NCBI GenBank assembly: GCA_023402355.1
Contig: JAEXCG010000104.1
Span: 1-64,000, forward strand
DNA from: Bacillota bacterium
GTDB lineage: Bacteria > Bacillota > Clostridia > Christensenellales > Aristaeellaceae
Direction of reading: 5' to 3'
DNA length: 64,000 nucleotides
Below the pieces are notes generated by a model, which had not been told where the DNA came from, searched no databases, and was given only the letters and a program-made list of their open reading frames with translations. The position numbers and the translations under genes were made by a program. Positions 41,916-50,313 of this stretch are shown here, piece by piece; the stretch's first letter is position 1, and the number at the start of each line of letters is the position of its first letter.

Positions 41916-41943
41916 GCAAAAACTTGCGCCGGGCGCTTTTGCG
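41897..41943 (-). terminator. Terminator of rubrerythrin
   Basis: The stem AAAAGCGCCCGGC (41897-41909)/GCCGGGCGCTTTT (41928-41940) with an inner GCAAG/CTTGC pair, 26 bp after the stop. Confidence 0.85.
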
Positions 41944-41968
41944 TTTATTCGGAAGAAATCGCCGGGGC

Positions 41969-42565
41969 TCACTCCCCAAACGGCGCCATCGTCCAGCGGA
42001 TGAAGTATCCCTGGTCGTGATGACAGGCCGGGCATACCATCGGCGGCTTGGGGCCATTGTGAATGTGACCGCAGTTGAGGCACATCCACACGGTTTCCTG
42101 CCCTTTGCTGTCGAACAGCTCGCCCGCCTCCATCAACTGCGCCAGCCTGGCAAAGCGTTCGCCGTGCGTCTTTTCGATCTTCGCGATCTGCTCAAACGCC
42201 AGGGCTATATTTTCAAAGCCTTCGCTGCGCGCGACCTGGGCGAAGCCCACATAGACGCTCACGGCTTCCTCGTATTCGTTGTGCTCCGCCATGCGCAGCA
42301 GCGTCGCCACGTCGTCCGCCAGATCGACCGGGTAGCCGCCGTCCACGGTGATCGTGTCGCCCGCGACGGGCTTCAAGAAGTTGTAGAAGATCTCGGCGTG
42401 CTCCTTCTCCTGCCCTGCGGTGAACAAAAACGCCTGCTCCACGACGTGCAGATTCGCCTTTTTCGCCGCCGACGCCGCAAAGGTGTAGCGGTTCCTCGCC
42501 TGGCTTTCGCCCGCGAAAGCGCGCATCAGATTTTCCTTCGTAACGCTGTTTTGAAACTCTACCAT
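41969..42565 (-). CDS. rbr: Rubrerythrin
   Basis: 198 aa. A four-helix diiron domain with FAGESQARNRYTFAASAAKK (about 17-36) and QEKEHAEIFYNFL (about 52) supplies the Glu/His ligands, with a second set near EIAKIEKTHGERF. A rubredoxin-like tail has CLNCG (about 162) and CPACHH (about 177). It reduces hydrogen peroxide in anaerobes, taking electrons from rubredoxin or NADH systems. GGAGGGG precedes the ATG. Confidence 0.93.
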   Translation of the reverse strand: MVEFQNSVTKENLMRAFAGESQARNRYTFAASAAKKANLHVVEQAFLFTAGQEKEHAEIFYNFLKPVAGDTITVDGGYPVDLADDVATLLRMAEHNEYEEAVSVYVGFAQVARSEGFENIALAFEQIAKIEKTHGERFARLAQLMEAGELFDSKGQETVWMCLNCGHIHNGPKPPMVCPACHHDQGYFIRWTMAPFGE

Positions 42566-42619
42566 GTTTTCCCCTCCTGTCCCCCGTATTATATGCAGAA
42601 GCGGAAAAGCTTATACGAT

Positions 42620-43288
42620 CTATTTACACCAATCGCGGATGATCTTCTCCTGCTCGGGCGACAAAGCGATCTCCTTGCCGCCCACGGTGACGGACACCTC
42701 GCCGAGCTTCCGCTGGTGCTTGTGACAGCCGCACTGGCAAAAATCCTCTCCGGAGGTCGCCGGGTTCTCCGCGAGCAGCTCGTCCAGCGCCTCGATCGGC
42801 TGCTCCCGGCACGCCTCCACCCGGTCGCAAAGCTCCCCGATCTGATGCAGCGGATTTAACACCGGCAGGCCGTCCAGCTCCTGCGCGCTGTTTGATATAC
42901 GTCCGGAAACGGCGATCGTCCATTCGTTCATCCGTTCGCGGGCGTCCTGCACCTGATGCGCGGCGACGATGCGCGGCACGGGCGCACGGTAATCCCCCTC
43001 CAGCAGCACGTAATCCATGCCCTCGTACTGGGCGAGAATTTCCGCGTTCGTCAGCGGGCGCTTGTACAGAATCGCCGTCTCGTTTCGCGCCTTCGCCGTG
43101 ACGATCTCCGCGCCCGCCCGCGCGTGGCGCGCCGTGTTGCTCGTCGGGTTGTCGATGCTAAACGACGGGCAGAAGACCGTCTTCACCGTCCCCACGCGCT
43201 TTCCCCGGCGGCGCAGCTCCTTCGTCAATTCTTCCACGATCGTCGTCTTTCCGGAAGCGCGGATGCCGACCACGCAAAGTATCTTCAT
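42620..43288 (-). CDS. MobB-like P-loop NTPase
   Basis: 222 aa. Walker A GIRASGKTTIVEEL (about 8-21), then GTVKTVF and a switch region DYVLLEGDYRAPVPRIV (about 92-108), as in MobB of molybdopterin guanine dinucleotide synthesis. A C-terminal extension carries CQCGCHKHQRKL, a likely metal site, and a tail reading ALSPEQEKIIRDWCK. No other molybdenum cofactor gene lies in the window, so a role in that pathway is uncertain; the family also contains stand-alone GTPases. Confidence 0.75.
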   Translation of the reverse strand: MKILCVVGIRASGKTTIVEELTKELRRRGKRVGTVKTVFCPSFSIDNPTSNTARHARAGAEIVTAKARNETAILYKRPLTNAEILAQYEGMDYVLLEGDYRAPVPRIVAAHQVQDARERMNEWTIAVSGRISNSAQELDGLPVLNPLHQIGELCDRVEACREQPIEALDELLAENPATSGEDFCQCGCHKHQRKLGEVSVTVGGKEIALSPEQEKIIRDWCK

Positions 43289-43325
43289 CGATCTATATTC
43301 CTTCCATCAAAACAGTTTTCGCCTT

Positions 43326-43380
43326 ATTATACCCGTTTTCGGCACCCAAGTAAAGCGGCGGCGGAGAAGAATCCGCCGCC
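43326..43380 (-). promoter_or_regulatory. Promoter of the mobB-like gene with an adjoining hairpin
   Basis: Minus strand TTTACT (43354-43349), 17-bp spacer, TATAAT (43331-43326). A 9-bp inverted repeat GGCGGCGGA/TCCGCCGCC (43357-43380, loop 6) ends three bases upstream of the -35 and could be an operator. It lacks a T tract. Confidence 0.6.
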
Positions 43381-43466
43381 TGAGTAAAATCCGCTTCTTA
43401 CGGGCGGAGCGGTTTGACGCGAAAGTTTGAGAAATGCGCCGCCCCCTTATCCCCTTCCATCCACAC

Positions 43467-43507
43467 AAAAAAAGCCGAGAAATCTTGTGATTCCCCAGCT
43501 TTTTTTC
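43467..43507. terminator. Terminator of tdk
   Basis: AAAAAAAGC (43467-43475) pairs with GCTTTTTTT, with an inner GAAATC/GATTCC pairing. It has T tracts on both strands and lies just after the tdk stop. Confidence 0.7.
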
Positions 43508-43512
43508 GTCTC

Positions 43513-44091
43513 TCAATCTTCCATATGCAGTTCTTTAAACGGCCCAAGCTGTCCTTTGGCCCAATGCCTGCGGCACAGGCTGACGTACTGGCTGCTGCCG
43601 CCGAGCAGAATCTGGTCGCCCTCCTTGACGACGCGGCCGTCCTGCACGCGCGCGTTGAACGTCGCCTTATGCCCGCACCAGCAGATGGTCTTGACCTCCT
43701 CGATCGTGTCGGCCCAGGCCATCAGCCACTGGCTGCCCTCGAACAGGTTGCCCTGAAAGTCCGCGCGCAGTCCGTAGGCGATCACCGGCACGCCGAGCTC
43801 GTCCACGATAGAAACCAGCCGCTCCACCTGCGCCTTGGTGAGGAACTGCGCCTCATCCACGATCACGCAGTGATAAGCCTTCACGTCGATCTGGTCCAGG
43901 TCCTCCACAAAGGCGCACTGCGCCTCCAGCCCGCAGCGCGAGCGCACGGCGGTATCCCCATCCCGGGTGTCCAGCTTCGGCTTGAGCATCAGCACGCGCT
44001 GCCCGCGCTCCACGTAGTTGTAGCGAACCATGATCGCGTTCGCCGTCTTGCTAGACCCCATCGCGCCGTAACGAAAATACAATTTTGCCAT
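43513..44091 (-). CDS. tdk: Thymidine kinase (type II)
   Basis: 192 aa. P-loop GAMGSSKTANAI (about 9-20), the catalytic region CVIVDEAQFL (about 80-89) and the lasso segment VIAYGLRADFQGNLFEGS (about 106-123). Four zinc ligands sit in CWCG (about 142) and LCRRHW (about 175). It phosphorylates thymidine in salvage. GAGGGG precedes the ATG. It follows an AEC transporter gene by 39 bp. Confidence 0.94.
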   Translation of the reverse strand: MAKLYFRYGAMGSSKTANAIMVRYNYVERGQRVLMLKPKLDTRDGDTAVRSRCGLEAQCAFVEDLDQIDVKAYHCVIVDEAQFLTKAQVERLVSIVDELGVPVIAYGLRADFQGNLFEGSQWLMAWADTIEEVKTICWCGHKATFNARVQDGRVVKEGDQILLGGSSQYVSLCRRHWAKGQLGPFKELHMED

Positions 44092-44130
44092 GCCTTACAA
44101 CCCCTCAACTTATTATGGCTTGCCTTCCCG

Positions 44131-45045
44131 TCAGCCGCCGAAGGCGATCAGCAGGCCCGTCATGACGAGCAGGCTGATCGGGATCGAGACGGAATTGGTC
44201 ATCCCCGCGAGCGCCGCGTCGCCGCCCAGCTTGTCCGTATACACGGGCGCGATCGTCGACACGGGCGAAAAGAGCGCCAGCACCACCGCCTGACGAATCA
44301 TCACGTCAAAGGGCAGCAGGAAATAGCAGAGGAGCGACAGCGCGATCGCCAGCCCATAGCGCAGCAGCAGCGTGCGCGCGGCCCGTAGGAGCTGCGGCAT
44401 ATTTTCGGGAAATTCGAGCATCATGCCGATCATGAACATCGCGAGAAAACCGTTGGCCGCGCCGATCGTCTCCGACAGCCGGGCGACGGGCGTGGGAATC
44501 GGGATCTGAAAGACCATCATCAGAAAGACGACGAAATACGTGTCGAACAAGACGGACGAAAAGAGCTTCTTCACGATCGTCTTGGCCACGGGTTCGCTGC
44601 GCTGGCCGGTCGCCGCGGAGGTCAGCGCGTAGGTTCCGCCCGCGACCATCACCGCGTTTCCCGTGTCGAACATGCAGGTCGCCACCACCCCGGCCGCGCC
44701 CAAAAAGCCCTGCGCAAAGGGGAGCGTCGCACAGCCGATGTTGTAGCCGGGGACGTTCATCATGTAAAAGATGCGCTCTTTGCGATCCATGCGGCGCGAA
44801 AAGACAAAGGCCGTCAAAAACGCCAGCAGGTTGGCGGCGATGCCCAGCGGCACGATGACGAAGAGGGACGGATCGCGCGTCGCCGTCACGAACGCCGCGA
44901 CGACCGCGCCGGGCAGCGTCACGTTGAGCACGATTTTAGAGACGATCCGAAAGTCCGTCCTGCCGAACATCCCCAGCCTTTTGAGGACATAACCAAGCGC
45001 GACGATGATTAAAAACACCGCCGCGCGGAGCACGATATCCGCCAT
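44131..45045 (-). CDS. AEC family transporter (auxin efflux carrier fold)
   Basis: 304 aa from ATG 45045; a longer frame to 45144 overlaps the promoter. Ten membrane segments; family block NVTLPGAVVAAFV (about 41) and YNIGCATLPFAQGFLG (about 99) in the first half and NSVSIPISLLVMTGLL at the end. Members export organic anions such as malate or amino-acid derivatives. The substrate is unknown. It may be co-transcribed with tdk. Confidence 0.85.
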   Translation of the reverse strand: MADIVLRAAVFLIIVALGYVLKRLGMFGRTDFRIVSKIVLNVTLPGAVVAAFVTATRDPSLFVIVPLGIAANLLAFLTAFVFSRRMDRKERIFYMMNVPGYNIGCATLPFAQGFLGAAGVVATCMFDTGNAVMVAGGTYALTSAATGQRSEPVAKTIVKKLFSSVLFDTYFVVFLMMVFQIPIPTPVARLSETIGAANGFLAMFMIGMMLEFPENMPQLLRAARTLLLRYGLAIALSLLCYFLLPFDVMIRQAVVLALFSPVSTIAPVYTDKLGGDAALAGMTNSVSIPISLLVMTGLLIAFGG

Positions 45046-45081
45046 GGCCCGAAAACTCCCATCGTGAAAATGTCGCCTCTC

Positions 45082-45110
45082 ATTATACCAGCCCATCTGC
45101 ATTCTGTCAC
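45082..45110 (-). promoter_or_regulatory. Promoter of the AEC transporter gene
   Basis: Minus strand GTGACA (45110-45105), 17-bp spacer, TATAAT (45087-45082), about 37 bp before the start. Confidence 0.6.
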
Positions 45111-45167
45111 GCGAAACGGCGGATATTGCGCGTGTTTTTGGCACATCCTCATAGGCGAGGTGATAGC

Positions 45168-45344
45168 ATGAGTTTTTACCGCGATCTGGACCAGCTTCTT
45201 TCGGAATGCCCCGAGGCCCGCGGGTTCTATTCGGGCCTTTCCGCGCCCATGCAGCGCCGCATGCGTAGTCACGCGCAGGAGATACAGTCGCTCTGCGCCC
45301 TTCAGAGCTTCGCGGACAGCGCTACGAAGGAGGGAAGAGAATGA
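45168..45344 (+). CDS. Small protein upstream of tspO
   Basis: 58 aa from ATG 45168 with GCGAGG upstream. Helical and soluble (MSFYRDLDQLLSECPEARGF, then MQRRMRSHAQEIQSL). Not assigned to a known family by eye. Its end overlaps tspO by four bases (ATGA), which supports a real, co-translated gene. Confidence 0.6.
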   Translation: MSFYRDLDQLLSECPEARGFYSGLSAPMQRRMRSHAQEIQSLCALQSFADSATKEGRE

Positions 45345-45832
45345 AGACGATTCGGCTTCCCGGCGGCCGCGTCATCGCCCTGCCCACGCTCTACGGCGCC
45401 CTCGCGGTGTGCCTGGGCACCGGCCTCGCCGCCGCGCTGCTGGCGCTGGGCCACTTCGGCGTCTACCGCTCGCTTTCGCTCCCGCCGCTCGCCCCGCCCG
45501 CCCCGCTCTTCGGCATCGTGTGGACGGTGCTCTACGCGCTGATGGCCGTTTCGGTCTCGATCGTCTACGAAAGCCGTTCGCCCATCCGCCGCGCCGCGCT
45601 CGCCGTGACCGGGTTGCAGCTGCTCTTCAACGCCGCGTGGGTGTTCTTCTTCTTCCGCATGCGTTCCTACGGCCTTGCCTTTTGGGAGCTGTGCATCCTG
45701 CTCTTCCTGGTGCTCGCGATGCTGGAATGCTTCCTGCGCGTGGATTCGTTCGCCGCGCTTTTGCAGGTTCCCTATCTGCTCTGGACGGCCTTTGCGTGCT
45801 ATCTGAACCTGGGCGTCCTGCTCCTGAACTGA
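45341..45832 (+). CDS. tspO: TspO/MBR family membrane protein
   Basis: 163 aa, five membrane segments. Family blocks: SLPPLAPPAPLFGIVWTVLY (about 46-65), LQLLFNAAWVFFFF (about 89) and VPYLLWTAFACYLNLGV (about 142-158). Members bind porphyrins and other hydrophobic ligands and modulate stress responses. The C-terminal half keeps the pattern PYLLW of the cholesterol/porphyrin site. It starts inside the stop of the 58-aa gene. Its own stop abuts the BirA box of bioY. Confidence 0.88.
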   Translation: MKTIRLPGGRVIALPTLYGALAVCLGTGLAAALLALGHFGVYRSLSLPPLAPPAPLFGIVWTVLYALMAVSVSIVYESRSPIRRAALAVTGLQLLFNAAWVFFFFRMRSYGLAFWELCILLFLVLAMLECFLRVDSFAALLQVPYLLWTAFACYLNLGVLLLN

Positions 45833-45864
45833 TTGTAAACCAGCAGATAGTTCCTGGTTGACAT
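45833..45864 (+). promoter_or_regulatory. BirA (biotin repressor) operator before bioY
   Basis: TTGTAAACC (45833-45841), 14-bp spacer, GGTTGACAT (45856-45864). This fits the BirA half-site pattern, and the right half-site overlaps the -35 of bioY. Confidence 0.8.
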
Positions 45865-45886
45865 ATTTCGCGAGCTTATGTATACT
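45858..45886 (+). promoter_or_regulatory. Promoter of bioY
   Basis: TTGACA (45858-45863), 17-bp spacer, TATACT (45881-45886), 35 bp before the start; overlapped by the BirA operator. Confidence 0.85.
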
Positions 45887-45921
45887 ATAGAAAAATTAAA
45901 AGTTTACACAAGGAGCCGCTT

Positions 45922-46455
45922 ATGCACAGCACAAAAGTTCGCAAGCTCACCCTTGCCGCCCTGTTCGCGGCGCTGACCGCCGTCTGCTCGCAGCTTCAGA
46001 TTCCCCTGCCGATGATTCCGCTCAACCTCGCGCTCTTCTCCGTGCACCTGTGCGGCGCGCTGCTGGGCGCGAAGTACGGCGCGGTCAGCATGGCGGTCTA
46101 CGTTTTGCTCGGCCTTATCGGCGTGCCCGTCTTCACCGGCATGGGCGCGGGGCCGGCCGTCCTCTTTGGAAAGACGGGCGGCTACATCGCGGGCTACGTC
46201 CTGGCGGCGGCCATAGGCGGCCTGTGGCGCGAGCGGTTCGGCTATTCCTTCCGGCGGCTGTGCGCGGGCATGGCGCTGGGCACGACCGCCTGCTACGCGC
46301 TGGGCACGCTCTGGTTCATGTTCATCGCCCACCTCGACCTCGTCACGAGCCTGACCTATTGCGTCATTCCCTTCCTGCCGGGCGACGTGATCAAGATCGC
46401 GCTGGCGTCGGGCCTCGCCATGCGCCTGTGCAAAACGCCCATGCTGCGCGGATAA
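45922..46455 (+). CDS. bioY: Biotin transporter BioY
   Basis: 177 aa, six membrane segments; family blocks VCSQLQIPLPMIPLNLALFSVHLCG (about 25, given in parts) and VLLGLIGVPVFTGMGAGP (about 62) with GKTGGYIAGYVLAA (about 83). It is the substrate-binding S component of an ECF biotin uptake system. The BirA operator over its promoter supports biotin-regulated expression. GGAG precedes the ATG. No EcfA/T genes are in the window. Confidence 0.94.
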   Translation: MHSTKVRKLTLAALFAALTAVCSQLQIPLPMIPLNLALFSVHLCGALLGAKYGAVSMAVYVLLGLIGVPVFTGMGAGPAVLFGKTGGYIAGYVLAAAIGGLWRERFGYSFRRLCAGMALGTTACYALGTLWFMFIAHLDLVTSLTYCVIPFLPGDVIKIALASGLAMRLCKTPMLRG

Positions 46456-46457
46456 CA

Positions 46458-46505
46458 AACCACCGGATGCTGCTTTTCTTCGGGCAGCATCCGGTGGTTC
46501 TATAT
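46458..46505. terminator. Terminator between bioY and the hybrid kinase
   Basis: A 16-bp perfect stem (46458-46473 with GCAGCATCCGGTGGTT at 46484-46499). The T tract is short (TTCTATAT). Confidence 0.75.
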
Positions 46506-46516
46506 AACCCGCCGCA

Positions 46517-49500
46517 TCAGATCATCTGGCTGAGCACGGCGAGCAGCTGGTCCATCTCGATCGGCTTGGCGACGTGCGCGTTCATGCCCGCTTCCTTGGC
46601 GCGCTGAACGTCCGCGGTAAAGGCGTCCGCCGTCATCGCCACGATCGGGATGCTCGCCGCGTCCGGCCGACGTTGGACGCGAATCGCCTGCGCGGCCTCG
46701 TAGCCGTTCATCGTGGGCATCTGAATGTCCATCAGGATGAGGTCGTAGTAGCCCGGCGCGCGCGACGCAAACGCTTTGACCGCCTCGCCGCCGTCGTTGG
46801 CCGTCTCGACCGCAGCCCCCGCCATCTTCAAAAACTCGGTGGCGATCTCCATGTTGAGCGCGTTGTCCTCGACGACCAGCACGCGCTTTCCGTCAAGCCG
46901 CGATTCCTTCGCCCCGCCCGGCGCGGTTCCTGACGCCTTCTCCCGACCTTTTTGTTCCTCCGTCTTCGCGGCGATGCGCAGCCCCAGCGATACGGTAAAG
47001 CGGGTGCCCTCACCCCAATGGCTCTGCACGTTGATCTCGCCGCCCATCATGTGCACGATGTTCTGCGTGATGGTGAGGCCCAGCCCCGTACCGGTAATCC
47101 GGCTGATGCGCGAATCGTCCGCGCGGCTGAACGGCTCGAAGATGTGCGCGACGTACTCCTCGGACATGCCGATGCCGTTGTCCTCCACGGTAAACACGTA
47201 CCGACCGACCGAAGGCACCTTGGCGGGCATTTCCTCCAGCGTCAGGGCGATCTTTCCGCCCTCCGGCGTGTACTTGACGGCGTTGGACAGGAGGTTTGAA
47301 AGCACCTGCTCCAGCCTGACGTCGTCGCCGGTCACGTCCTCATGCTCGACGCGGCAAATCTCCACGTCCAGGGTCTGCCGCTTGTCCGCGGCGGCGGGCC
47401 GAATCATGGTGACCGCGTCCTGCACGAGACGCCGAAGGTTGAAGGCCTTCAGGTCCAGCTCCACCCGCCCGCTCTCGATCTTGCTCATGTCCAGCACCTC
47501 GTTGATGAGCCCGAGCAGGTGCCTGCTGGAAATCGCGATCTTGTCCAGGCAGTCGCGGACGCGGTCCTGATCGCCCAGATACGAACCCGCCAGCGCCGTC
47601 ATGCCGACGATGGCGTTCGTCGGCGTGCGGATGTCGTGCGACATGCGCGAGAGGAAGTCGCTCTTCGCGGCGTTCGCGCCTTCCGCGCGCCGCAGGGCGT
47701 CCTCGAGCAGGCGCTTGGTCTCGAGCTCCCTTCGGATGTTCTCGTCCACGTTACGAATGGCGACCGTCAAGTGGCGGGGCACGCCGTCCTCTTCCTCGCT
47801 CAGGACGATGCGCGCCTGCATCCAGGCGTAGGCGCCGTCCTCCTGCAGCTTGCGGTAAAGCGCGCTGCCCTCGCCCGCCGCCGCGCCGAAGCGCCGCCGG
47901 CATTCCTCCAGGCCGAAAAACGCCTCCATCTCTTCCCGCTCCTCCGGGTGCACGAAGTGGGCGACGTACTGGTGAATCAGCTCGCTGTAGCAACCCTGAC
48001 GGCCCGCGTTGAGGCGGCGCACGACGACCCCGTCGGAACGGAGGATCTCGTAGCGGTCCCGATTCATGTTGACGTAGTAAAGGGCGTAGTATTCGCGGCC
48101 CAGCGCCTGGATGATGTCGCTTTGGCGCCGGTGCTCGGACGCGTCCATGAGCGCCAGAATCGCGATGTCGCTGCCCGCGCCGAGACCGTTCAGGTAGACC
48201 GTGCTGGTGATCCAGCCGTATTCTTTTCCGCGCTCCCGGCGGTACTCGCCCGTAAAGGAGCGGACGCCCTGCGCCTTCTTTTCCCGAAGGTTTTGAAGCG
48301 AATGCTCCCGGCAATAGTCCAGGCGTTCATCCGGGTGGTAGAGCGCCGCGATGTCCTCCACCCTGTAGGGGGTTTCCGCCGTGGTGGTGCCGACCCGCTC
48401 GCCGCCCTCGGGCATGCGGATCGCGCGCAGGGTTCCCTTCGCCAGGTCGATGCGGTAGACGCCGAAGAACAGGTCGTTGAGCGAGGAGAGGATGTCCGCG
48501 TTGAGGCGCGAAAGCTCGGAGCGCTCCGTCTCCGCGTCCTTCTGGCGGGTGATGTCCTCCACCAGCCCAACCGTCACCGTCGGCTTGCCCGCCACGTCGT
48601 ATTCGACGGTGGACAGCGTCACCCGCACCCAGCGGTTCGTGGTCTGAATCCGAAACTCCGCGCTCGCCGTGCGCTCGCCCTCGTGGATGCGCGCGTACAT
48701 GCCGTCGTAATCGGCCCTTCCATCCCCCAGGCCCATGTCCTGCGCGAAGCTCGCGGGCATCTGTTCATAGGTGGTACGGCAGCCGTAATGCGCGCAGGTT
48801 CTCTCCGGAATTTCCGCGCGCCGCTGCTGCGGAAAGTAGGTAAAGTCGCAGATGTCGGTCCCCGACAGCGCGAGGCGCAGCAGCTCGTTGCTGGCGCGAT
48901 TGCGGCGCAGCAGCTCGATGTTCTCGATCTCCGCGCGCTTGCGCTGGTCCACGTCCATGAACACGCTCTGCATGACGATTTCGTCGTCCACGTCGCGCAT
49001 CAGCTCCGCCGTGCCGATGATCCAGCAGGAGGACCCGTCCTGCCTGAGAAGCCTGTACTCATAGGCCTGTTTATCCCCGACCTGCCGAATTGCGGCGATT
49101 TCGTCCAGCACGCGCGCGCGGTCCCGGCTGTCGATCAGGTTCTGGAGGACCCAGCGCTCCTTCTGCCAGAAGGCCTCCGGCGTGTAGCCGAAGATGCGGA
49201 TCGCCTCTTGATTGGCGTTTTTAAACGCGACGCAGCCGTCCTCTTCGAGCTTGTACTGCACGATGCCGCACACCGCGGACTGAAACAACGAGCTGTACAG
49301 CGCGCGCTGGCGCTCAATCTCGCGGATATACCGCTCCTTTTCCTGCTCGCCCGTCACGTCCCGATAGATGCCCACCGCGCGCACCGGCTTATCCTCGCCG
49401 TTGGGCACGGCGATCAGCGTCAGTTCATACGCCCTTACTCCGCCCCTCGCGTCCCGCAGGCGGACGATTCCCTGCGCCTTGTCCGCCCCCGCGAGCATCT

Positions 49501-50182
49501 GTTCGTGCAAACGAATGTACTCCCCCGCCGAATCCTCGCTCACGATGCCCCGGCGCACCGCCGCGTAGGGGATGTCCTCCTCACGGGAGGCCACGCCAAA
49601 GCGGCTGGCGATTTCATCCGTCGTATAGATGGCGCGGGTCGTCAGGTCGTATTGAAAGATGATGTTGCCCGCGTAGACCGCCGCGATGCGGAACTGCTCC
49701 TCGCGCATCCGCAGCTCCTGCTCCGCCCGCATGGCGCGGGTGATGTCGCGGATGGTGCTCACGCACACCGCTTCTCCCGCGCCCGTCGTCACCTTGCGCC
49801 CGATGTCGTTGACCCAGATATAGCTTCCGTCCTTTTTGCGCATGCGGTATTGGACTTCGTACTCGTCGCCCCGGGAAAACGCCTCCGCGACGGCCGCGTC
49901 GACCCGCGCGCGATCCTCCGGGTGCATGCAGTTGATGACCCTGCCGCCGATGTCCGCGACAAACTCGTCGTAGGTGAAGCCGAGATGCCTGAGCATGTAG
50001 TCGTTAACGCAAAAAAGCGGAAAACCCTCCTGTAGGTATCCGCCCATGATGCCGCCGGGGATATTCCGGTTGAGCAATTCGAGAAGATTCTCCTCGATGT
50101 CCGCAGCGTCTCTCGTGCCTCTATTCGGGGTGAACTTCAAGGAGTAGCCGTCCTCCATCTGTCTTTTCACCGCTCCATCCAC
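46517..50182 (-). CDS. Hybrid sensor histidine kinase with six PAS modules and a receiver
   Basis: 1221 aa, no membrane segment. Six PAS-like modules in series (about 30-150, 160-280, 290-410, 415-545, 550-680, 685-805), most ending in a DIT-type signature (STIRDITRAM, GIYRDVTGEQ, GLVEDITRQ). Then HisKA with FLSRMSHDIRTPTNAIVGM (about 850), HATPase with NLLSNAVKYTPEGG and GTGLGLTI, and a receiver with LILMDIQMPTMNG (about 1150) holding the phospho-Asp. It lacks its own HPt domain. The start is GTG at 50182 with a weak RBS; an internal ATG at 50158 is possible. Confidence 0.9.
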   Translation of the reverse strand: MDGAVKRQMEDGYSLKFTPNRGTRDAADIEENLLELLNRNIPGGIMGGYLQEGFPLFCVNDYMLRHLGFTYDEFVADIGGRVINCMHPEDRARVDAAVAEAFSRGDEYEVQYRMRKKDGSYIWVNDIGRKVTTGAGEAVCVSTIRDITRAMRAEQELRMREEQFRIAAVYAGNIIFQYDLTTRAIYTTDEIASRFGVASREEDIPYAAVRRGIVSEDSAGEYIRLHEQMLAGADKAQGIVRLRDARGGVRAYELTLIAVPNGEDKPVRAVGIYRDVTGEQEKERYIREIERQRALYSSLFQSAVCGIVQYKLEEDGCVAFKNANQEAIRIFGYTPEAFWQKERWVLQNLIDSRDRARVLDEIAAIRQVGDKQAYEYRLLRQDGSSCWIIGTAELMRDVDDEIVMQSVFMDVDQRKRAEIENIELLRRNRASNELLRLALSGTDICDFTYFPQQRRAEIPERTCAHYGCRTTYEQMPASFAQDMGLGDGRADYDGMYARIHEGERTASAEFRIQTTNRWVRVTLSTVEYDVAGKPTVTVGLVEDITRQKDAETERSELSRLNADILSSLNDLFFGVYRIDLAKGTLRAIRMPEGGERVGTTTAETPYRVEDIAALYHPDERLDYCREHSLQNLREKKAQGVRSFTGEYRRERGKEYGWITSTVYLNGLGAGSDIAILALMDASEHRRQSDIIQALGREYYALYYVNMNRDRYEILRSDGVVVRRLNAGRQGCYSELIHQYVAHFVHPEEREEMEAFFGLEECRRRFGAAAGEGSALYRKLQEDGAYAWMQARIVLSEEEDGVPRHLTVAIRNVDENIRRELETKRLLEDALRRAEGANAAKSDFLSRMSHDIRTPTNAIVGMTALAGSYLGDQDRVRDCLDKIAISSRHLLGLINEVLDMSKIESGRVELDLKAFNLRRLVQDAVTMIRPAAADKRQTLDVEICRVEHEDVTGDDVRLEQVLSNLLSNAVKYTPEGGKIALTLEEMPAKVPSVGRYVFTVEDNGIGMSEEYVAHIFEPFSRADDSRISRITGTGLGLTITQNIVHMMGGEINVQSHWGEGTRFTVSLGLRIAAKTEEQKGREKASGTAPGGAKESRLDGKRVLVVEDNALNMEIATEFLKMAGAAVETANDGGEAVKAFASRAPGYYDLILMDIQMPTMNGYEAAQAIRVQRRPDAASIPIVAMTADAFTADVQRAKEAGMNAHVAKPIEMDQLLAVLSQMI

Positions 50183-50313
50183 CCTTCCCGCCAGGCAACG
50201 CCGGCGCGCCGCAGTCTTCTTTCGCGTGTTTTGTCTATTTTAACACGATCGCCTCCTAAAAACAACGCCCGCGTAACATTTAAGCGGCCATCTCCGCCAG
50301 ATGGCCGCCCCGT

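Noticed and set aside
43357..43380. Intrinsic terminator at the GGCGGCGGA/TCCGCCGCC hairpin
   Set aside because: Neither side has a T tract. It is kept only as a possible operator of the mobB-like gene.
47342..50035. An 897-codon open frame antisense to the hybrid kinase
   Set aside because: Same cause: codon-position GC bias keeps the frame open. No RBS or recognisable domain.
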